Part shown: piece by piece, positions 6,197 to 9,742 of the stretch
Position numbering within the stretch: the stretch's first letter is position 1
Layout of the letters: each line of letters opens with the position of its first letter
NCBI GenBank assembly: GCA_003486645.1
Contig: DNGI01000211.1
Span: forward strand, 15,950 to 25,691
Direction of reading: 5' to 3'
Origin: Cyanobacteria bacterium UBA11370
GTDB taxonomy: Bacteria; Cyanobacteriota; Cyanobacteriia; Cyanobacteriales; Coleofasciculaceae
DNA: 9,742 nucleotides
Position numbers and translations under genes: made by a program
The notes under the pieces: generated by a model
What the model saw: the letters and a program-made list of their open reading frames with translations, nothing else
What the model was told of the DNA's origin: nothing
Databases searched by the model: none

Positions 6197-7489
6197 ATGA
6201 TCCACGAAGTTTTCATGCCCGCCCTCAGTTCCACGATGACCGAAGGCAAAATTGTTTCCTGGGTTAAATCTCCAGGGGACAAGATTGAAAAAGGCGAAAC
6301 CGTGGTGGTGGTTGAGTCAGATAAGGCGGATATGGATGTAGAATCATTCTATGAAGGGTATCTGGCCGTTATTACAGTGCCTGCGGGTGAATCTGCTCCT
6401 GTAGGGGCGGCGATCGCATTAGTCGCAGAAACTCAAGCAGAAATTGAAAGCGCTAAACAACAAGCTACTCAATCGAGTTCCCCATCAACGGCACCAACAA
6501 CGACAACACCTGCACCTGAACCTGTAGCAGCTACCCCATCCGCATCGCAAGAGAGTCCTAGTCGCAGTAATGGACGCGTAATCGCCTCTCCCCGTGCGAA
6601 AAAGTTAGCTAAAGAATTCAGTGTGGATCTGGGGAATTTAAAAGGAAGTGGTCCTCATGGACGAATTGTAGCTGAAGATGTGGAAGCAGCGGCTGGAAAA
6701 GCTCCGACTCCGGTAGCGCCAACCGTCGCACCAACCCTCACACCAACCCGAACCCCTACTCCTGTATCAGCACCTCAACCCGCGCCTACTCCAACGGTTT
6801 CTACTACTGTACCCGTGGGTCAAGTCGTACCTTTCAATACGCTACAAAATGCGGTGGTACGGAATATGGTGGCAAGTCTTCAGGTTCCTGTATTCCGGGT
6901 GGGTTATACGATTACAACGGATGAGCTGGATAAGTTATACAAACAAATTAAGTCTAAGGGTGTGACGATGACAGCGCTGCTAGCGAAGGCGGTGGCGGTG
7001 ACGTTGAAACAGCATCCCCTTGTGAATGCGAGTTATACCGAACAAGGGATTCAATATCACGGCGCGGTTAATGTTGCTGTTGCTGTGGCGATGGATGGCG
7101 GCGGGTTGATTACGCCCGTATTGCAAAAAGCGGATGAAGTAGATATTTATTCTCTTTCTCGGACTTGGAAAGATTTGGTAGAACGGTCAAGGCTCAAGCA
7201 GTTGCAACCCGACGAATATAATTCTGGAACCTTTACTTTATCAAATTTAGGAATGTTTGGGGTTGACCGTTTTGATGCCATTTTACCACCAGGACAGGGG
7301 GGAATTTTAGCGATTGGGGCAGCGCGTCCGCAAGTGGTGGCAACGGCAGATGGCATGATGGGGGTGCGCCGTCAGATGCAGGTGAATATGACGTGTGATC
7401 ACCGGATTATTTATGGTGCGGATGCGGCGGCGTTCCTACAAGATTTAGCGAAATTAATTGAAACCAATGCGCGATCGCTAACTTTGTAA
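6197..7489 (+). CDS. pdhC: Dihydrolipoamide acetyltransferase (E2) of pyruvate dehydrogenase, cyanobacterial/plastid type
   Basis: E2 forms the core of the pyruvate dehydrogenase complex and transfers acetyl groups from lipoyl-lysine to CoA, giving acetyl-CoA in the cytosol. Domains in order are: one lipoyl domain (1-78) with VESDKADMDVE and lipoyl-accepting Lys43; an Ala/Pro/Thr linker (about 90-124); the peripheral-subunit-binding domain (127-165) with RVIASPRAKKLAKE and GSGPHGRIVAEDV; a second Pro/Thr linker (about 168-204) with TPTRTPTP runs; and the catalytic domain (205-430) with the active-site His402 in CDHRIIYGADAA. The usual HxxxDG motif reads HxxxYG here, with Tyr406 in place of Asp; as I recall plastid and cyanobacterial E2 share this change. 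430 residues is normal for a single-lipoyl E2. No E1 or E3 genes flank it. The last residues, ARSLTL, are encoded in the 43-bp repeat that recurs at 9511-9553. Confidence 0.95.
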   Translation: MIHEVFMPALSSTMTEGKIVSWVKSPGDKIEKGETVVVVESDKADMDVESFYEGYLAVITVPAGESAPVGAAIALVAETQAEIESAKQQATQSSSPSTAPTTTTPAPEPVAATPSASQESPSRSNGRVIASPRAKKLAKEFSVDLGNLKGSGPHGRIVAEDVEAAAGKAPTPVAPTVAPTLTPTRTPTPVSAPQPAPTPTVSTTVPVGQVVPFNTLQNAVVRNMVASLQVPVFRVGYTITTDELDKLYKQIKSKGVTMTALLAKAVAVTLKQHPLVNASYTEQGIQYHGAVNVAVAVAMDGGGLITPVLQKADEVDIYSLSRTWKDLVERSRLKQLQPDEYNSGTFTLSNLGMFGVDRFDAILPPGQGGILAIGAARPQVVATADGMMGVRRQMQVNMTCDHRIIYGADAAAFLQDLAKLIETNARSLTL

Positions 7490-7511
7490 TTGACCGATTT
7501 ATTAATGTTAT
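7469..7511 (+). repeat. 43-bp direct repeat, copy 1 (E2 3' end)
   Basis: This stretch covers the last six E2 codons, the TAA stop and 22 bp beyond. It matches 9511-9553 at 42 of 43 positions; the only difference is T at 7502 against C at 9544. It begins with a HIP1 octamer (7471-7478), but the 33 bp after that octamer are not a common motif, so chance is not an explanation. In copy 1 the sequence is read as ...CGA TCG CTA ACT TTG TAA. Confidence 0.95.
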
Positions 7512-7513
7512 GG

Positions 7514-7533
7514 CCATCAACAATCAACAATCA
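7514..7533. repeat. Heptanucleotide repeat, second copy
   Basis: CCATCAACAATCAACAATCA is identical to 1885-1904 and has a 7-bp period. It follows copy 1 of the 43-bp repeat by 2 bp and is absent after copy 2. Confidence 0.7.
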
Positions 7534-7575
7534 GCTATAGCAGTCCTGTTTGAGTTACTTTCATGATTGCTGTTG

Positions 7576-7664
7576 AGATCCCCGACTTCTTGAAGAAGTC
7601 GGGGATCTTGGCGTTTAGTCGTCTTTAGACGACTTTAGCTATTAGACAGTGGTTTTAACCACTG
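7576..7664. repeat. Cluster of three perfect hairpins downstream of E2
   Basis: Three palindromes follow one another. The first (7576-7608) has a 16-bp stem, AGATCCCCGACTTCTT and its exact complement around a single G. The second (7617-7634) is AGTCGTCT-TT-AGACGACT. The third (7647-7664) is CAGTGGTT-TT-AACCACTG. They are joined by TTAGCTATTAGA. The first resembles a palindrome widely iterated in cyanobacterial genomes, and the second and third look like the paired hairpins at ends of IS200/IS605-type or REP-like elements; both comparisons are from memory. Transcripts from E2 would fold strongly here, 87 bp after the stop. No T-run follows, so intrinsic termination is possible but not shown. 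Confidence 0.75.
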
Positions 7665-7696
7665 ACGAGTTGTTGCGACTGATGTAAGATCTGAGT

Positions 7697-7785
7697 TTAA
7701 CAAAGCTTTGAATTTCATTAATGAGGTTCTGTGCTGCGTTAGTGAAGCTTTCAATTTTATTAATAATGATGAGACTTGTTAACGA
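7697..7785. repeat. Degenerate tandem repeat of about 42 bp
   Basis: The 22 bp at 7703-7724 and at 7745-7766 agree at 19 positions with a 42-bp offset; both contain AAGCTTT, AATTT and ATTAAT. The units start with TTAACA (7697) and TTAGTG (7739), and a third partial unit may start with TTAACG at 7779. Two similar pieces, TTGTTAAC, follow at 7777-7784 and near 7799-7806. I see no open reading frame in this stretch; it is decayed repeat DNA of unknown origin. Confidence 0.5.
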
Positions 7786-7825
7786 GTTACTAGGGGGCGT
7801 TGTTAACACAGGATACTATATTAAA

Positions 7826-7896
7826 TAGACCTCTCCAAAAAAGAATCTCAAACCCTTATCCTGTCTAAGGAAAAACCTAATTTCTGGAGAGGTCTA
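7826..7896. mobile_element. MITE-like 71-bp element with 12-bp perfect terminal inverted repeats
   Basis: TAGACCTCTCCA (7826-7837) and TGGAGAGGTCTA (7885-7896) are exact inverted copies, and the match continues weakly inward. A nested pair, CCTTA and TAAGG, lies inside around 7853-7869. Both ends begin or end with TA, which would suit an element that duplicates a TA target. The element carries no gene and ends 61 bp before the TPR start codon, so it forms part of that gene's upstream region. TAGACCTCT, its outer end, also occurs at 1872-1880 beside the other MITE-like element, which suggests that family sequences are scattered in this genome. A parent transposase is not in the window. Confidence 0.6.
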
Positions 7897-7957
7897 ATGA
7901 GCTAAGAGTTGTCAAAATGCTAGCTCTTTCTCCTTACATCTCTAATCCCTGATCGAT

Positions 7958-9523
7958 ATGCAGCGTTGGTTCTTGCCTCTGGTGTTGGTTTTATCGGTAG
8001 TGGCAACTCCTCCAGTAGTGGTTGCCCAAACGGTTGAGCAGTTAATTCAACAAGGGGAAGCAGCAAGAGATGCTGGTAACTATAATGAAGCCGAAGCGCT
8101 CGTTCGCAAAGTAATTGAGAGCGACCCAAACAATGTTAATGCTTACAATTTTCTTGGCATTGTGCTAGCAGAGCAGGGAAAATTAGAGGAGGCAGTCGCT
8201 AGCTTCCAAAAAGCCATCCAACTCAACCCTAACGATGCTATTGGTTACTACAATCTGGGTTATATGCTAGCAGAGCAGGGAAAATTAGAGGAGGCGATCG
8301 CTCATTACCAAAAAGCCATCCAACTCGACCCTAACTTTGCTAGTGCTTACCACAATCTGGGCAATGTGCTATCTGAGCAGGGAAAATTAGAGGAGGCGAT
8401 CAGTTTATATCAAAAAGCTATCCAACTCAACCCTAACCATGCTCATGCTTACATCGGTTTGGGAGTTTTGCTATCTGAGCAGGGAAAATTAGAGGAGGCA
8501 ATTGCTCATTACCAAAAAGCTATCCAACTCGACCCTAACTATGCTCATGCTTACATCGGTTTGGGCGTTTTGCTATCTGAGCAGGGAAAATTAGAGGAGG
8601 CAATTGCTCATTACCAAAAAGCCATCCAACTCGACCCTAACTTGGCTACTCCTTACAACAATCTGGGTAGTGTGCTATCTGAGCAGGGGAAAATAGAGGA
8701 GGCAGTCGCTAACTTTCAAAAAGCTATTCAACTCGACCCTAACTTGGCTGGTGCTTACATCGGTTTGGGCGTTTTGCTATCTAAGCAGGGAAAATTGGAG
8801 GAGGCAATTGCTCATTACCAAAAAGCTATCCAACTCAACCCTAACTTGGCTGGTGCTTACAACAATCTGGGTAATGTGCTATCTGAGCAGGGAAAATTAG
8901 AAGAGGCAGTCGCTAACTTTCAAACAGCCATCCAACTCGACCCTAACCATGCTGGTGCCTACAACAATCTGGGCAATGTGCTATCTGAGCAGGGAAAATT
9001 AGAGGAGGCAGTCGCTAACTTTCAAAAAGCTATCCAACTCGACCCTAACCATGCTTATGCCTACAGCAATCTGGGCAATGTGCTATCTGAGCAGGGAAAA
9101 TTAGAGGAGGCAATCGCTAACTTTCAAAAAGTTATCCAACTCGACCCTAATTTGACTGGTGCTTACATCAATCTGGGTAATGTGCTATCTGAGCAGGGAA
9201 AATTAGAGGAGGCAATTGCTAACTTTCAAAAAGCGATCCAACTCAACCCTAACTTTGCTGGTGCTTACAACAATCTGGGCAATGTGCTATCTGAGCAGGG
9301 AAAATTAGAGGAGGCAATTGCTAACTTTCAAAAAGCTATTCAACTCGACCCTAACTTGGCTGGTGCTTACCACAATCTGGGCATTGCACTAAGACAGCAG
9401 GGGAAAATAGAGGAGGCGGTTGCTAACTTTCAAAAAGCTATTCAACTCGACCCTAACTTGGCTGATACTCAAAACAACCTCAGAGAAACACAACGGCTTT
9501 TGGAAATGCGGCGCGATCGCTAA
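7958..9523 (+). CDS. Exported tetratricopeptide-repeat (TPR) protein with thirteen near-identical units
   Basis: The product is 521 residues long and probably exported to the periplasm or beyond. Residues 1-24 form a signal peptide (MQRWFLPLVLVLSVVATPP, cleavage likely after VVA-23). A divergent first TPR covers about 25-59. Thirteen 34-residue units follow at 60-501, with consensus AGAYNNLGNVLSEQGKLEEA and AIANFQKAIQLDPN, which has the G-Y/L-A-P spacing of canonical TPRs. A 20-residue cap helix ends in EMRRDR. No catalytic domain is attached, so this is a helical scaffold for protein binding; the partner is unknown. Units 5, 6 and 8 (AYIGLGVLLS, AHYQ) form a subtype distinct from the NNLGNVLS/ANFQ subtype, which points to duplication of blocks. 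The ATG at 7958 is chosen because it gives the signal peptide; no Shine-Dalgarno site is seen. The stop lies in copy 2 of the 43-bp repeat. Confidence 0.92.
   Translation: MQRWFLPLVLVLSVVATPPVVVAQTVEQLIQQGEAARDAGNYNEAEALVRKVIESDPNNVNAYNFLGIVLAEQGKLEEAVASFQKAIQLNPNDAIGYYNLGYMLAEQGKLEEAIAHYQKAIQLDPNFASAYHNLGNVLSEQGKLEEAISLYQKAIQLNPNHAHAYIGLGVLLSEQGKLEEAIAHYQKAIQLDPNYAHAYIGLGVLLSEQGKLEEAIAHYQKAIQLDPNLATPYNNLGSVLSEQGKIEEAVANFQKAIQLDPNLAGAYIGLGVLLSKQGKLEEAIAHYQKAIQLNPNLAGAYNNLGNVLSEQGKLEEAVANFQTAIQLDPNHAGAYNNLGNVLSEQGKLEEAVANFQKAIQLDPNHAYAYSNLGNVLSEQGKLEEAIANFQKVIQLDPNLTGAYINLGNVLSEQGKLEEAIANFQKAIQLNPNFAGAYNNLGNVLSEQGKLEEAIANFQKAIQLDPNLAGAYHNLGIALRQQGKIEEAVANFQKAIQLDPNLADTQNNLRETQRLLEMRRDR
8135..9460 (+). 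repeat. Tandem array of thirteen 102-bp coding units
   Basis: The region is an exact 102-bp-period array in frame with the TPR units. Units are highly alike at DNA level, including at third codon positions: units 5 (8441-8542) and 6 (8543-8644) differ at only 4 of 102 bases. The core CTATCTGAGCAGGGAAAATT recurs almost unchanged in most units. This argues for recent expansion or gene conversion instead of protein-level selection alone. Confidence 0.95.
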
Positions 9524-9553
9524 CTTTGTAATTGACCGATTTACTAATGTTAT
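9511..9553 (+). repeat. 43-bp direct repeat, copy 2 (TPR gene 3' end)
   Basis: This is the second copy of 7469-7511, with one mismatch (C at 9544). Here the same bases are read in another frame: CGC GAT CGC TAA ends the TPR protein as RDR, ten bases earlier in the repeat than the point where the E2 frame stops. The two copies bracket a unique segment of about 2.0 kb (7512-9510). Confidence 0.95.
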
Positions 9554-9567
9554 TTAACACACTTTCC

Positions 9568-9616
9568 GGTTCAACCCTCTCTCCCTCAAACTTTTTTAGG
9601 GTTATTCAACCGAACC
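9568..9616 (+). terminator. Possible weak terminator-like structure after the TPR gene
   Basis: GGTTC (9568-9572) plus AACCCT (9573-9578) face AGGGTT (9598-9603) plus GAACC (9612-9616). The two arms could pair around a pyrimidine-rich loop that contains CTTTTTT. The T-run is inside the loop and not after the stem, so this is not a classical intrinsic terminator. Confidence 0.25.
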
Positions 9617-9691
9617 TGATATATAGCAAAAGGCAGAGGGTAGAAGGGAAAAGATGGACTGGTAAGGTTTCAGTATTTTGCAAGAGTCAAG

Positions 9692-9729
9692 AGTCGCCTT
9701 AGCGACTGCTATAAGTCCTATAGGACTTA
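9692..9729. repeat. Two adjacent palindromes near the right edge
   Basis: AGTCGC-CTTA-GCGACT (9692-9707) is followed by the perfect 18-bp palindrome TAAGTCCTATAGGACTTA (9712-9729) and then CGCAACTGGCACA to the window end. GGACTTACGCA-type sequences are often found at the edges of cyanobacterial insertion sequences, as I recall, so this may be the border of an element lying to the right of the window. Confidence 0.6.
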
Positions 9730-9742
9730 CGCAACTGGCACA

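Noticed and set aside
6088..6282. Minus-strand frame covering the E2 start
   Set aside because: It overlaps the highly conserved lipoyl domain on the other strand.
7147..7356. Minus-strand 69-codon frame inside E2
   Set aside because: It is antisense to the conserved catalytic domain and has no start signal or recognisable product.
7576..7608. Classical Rho-independent terminator of E2
   Set aside because: The stem is strong but no T-run follows on either strand; it is better treated as a repeat element with possible RNA effects.
7490..7957. Hidden small gene or structured RNA gene in the E2-TPR spacer
   Set aside because: The spacer is filled by repeats and palindromes, and I find no convincing start, coding frame, tRNA fold or known RNA motif.
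7920..8129. Minus-strand 69-codon frame over the TPR signal peptide
   Set aside because: It is a shadow of the TPR gene with no recognisable product.
8135..9460. CRISPR-like or satellite array
   Set aside because: The 102-bp period has no unique spacers and is in frame with 34-residue TPR units, so it is coding.

Overview
The window is cyanobacterial. The octamer GCGATCGC (HIP1) occurs about fourteen times in 9.7 kb, against well under one expected by chance. The gene set also fits: a BicA-type bicarbonate transporter, an NhaS3-like Na+/H+ antiporter and a plastid-type pyruvate dehydrogenase E2. The short heptamer tandem repeats and the many imperfect palindromes between genes are typical of filamentous or colonial cyanobacteria with expanded genomes. 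I cannot name a species.

Layout. Positions 3-1718 (+) encode an oligopeptide/nickel-type ABC transporter binding lipoprotein whose start lies outside the window. A 199-bp spacer holds heptamer repeats and a 115-bp inverted-repeat (MITE-like) element. On the minus strand follow, in transcription order, a small lipoprotein (5985-5494), a 425-bp leader/promoter region, bicA (5068-3353) and, 16 bp after it, an nhaS3-like antiporter (3336-1918). The last two look like one transcription unit: BicA takes up HCO3- with Na+, and the antiporter can export that Na+. At 6197-7489 (+), divergent from the lipoprotein, is the dihydrolipoamide acetyltransferase (E2) of pyruvate dehydrogenase. No E1 or E3 gene is next to it, which is normal in cyanobacteria.

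The right-hand third is the least ordinary part. The E2 stop region (7469-7511) is repeated almost exactly (42 of 43 bp) at 9511-9553, where it supplies the stop codon of a second gene in a different reading frame. Between the two copies lie a 468-bp repeat-rich spacer (heptamers, three strong hairpins, a 42-bp direct repeat, a 71-bp MITE-like element) and a signal-peptide-bearing TPR protein made of thirteen near-identical 34-residue units encoded by a 102-bp tandem array. This 2-kb block looks like a module inserted or rearranged downstream of E2. The window ends in more palindromes (9692-9729) of the kind seen near mobile-element ends.

Limits. No tRNA, rRNA, CRISPR array, transposase, integrase, phage or recognisable defence gene is visible. 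Most of the coding content is well-known housekeeping or transport. The points worth a second look are the 43-bp direct repeats around the TPR block, the TPR array, the bicA leader and the two MITE-like elements.
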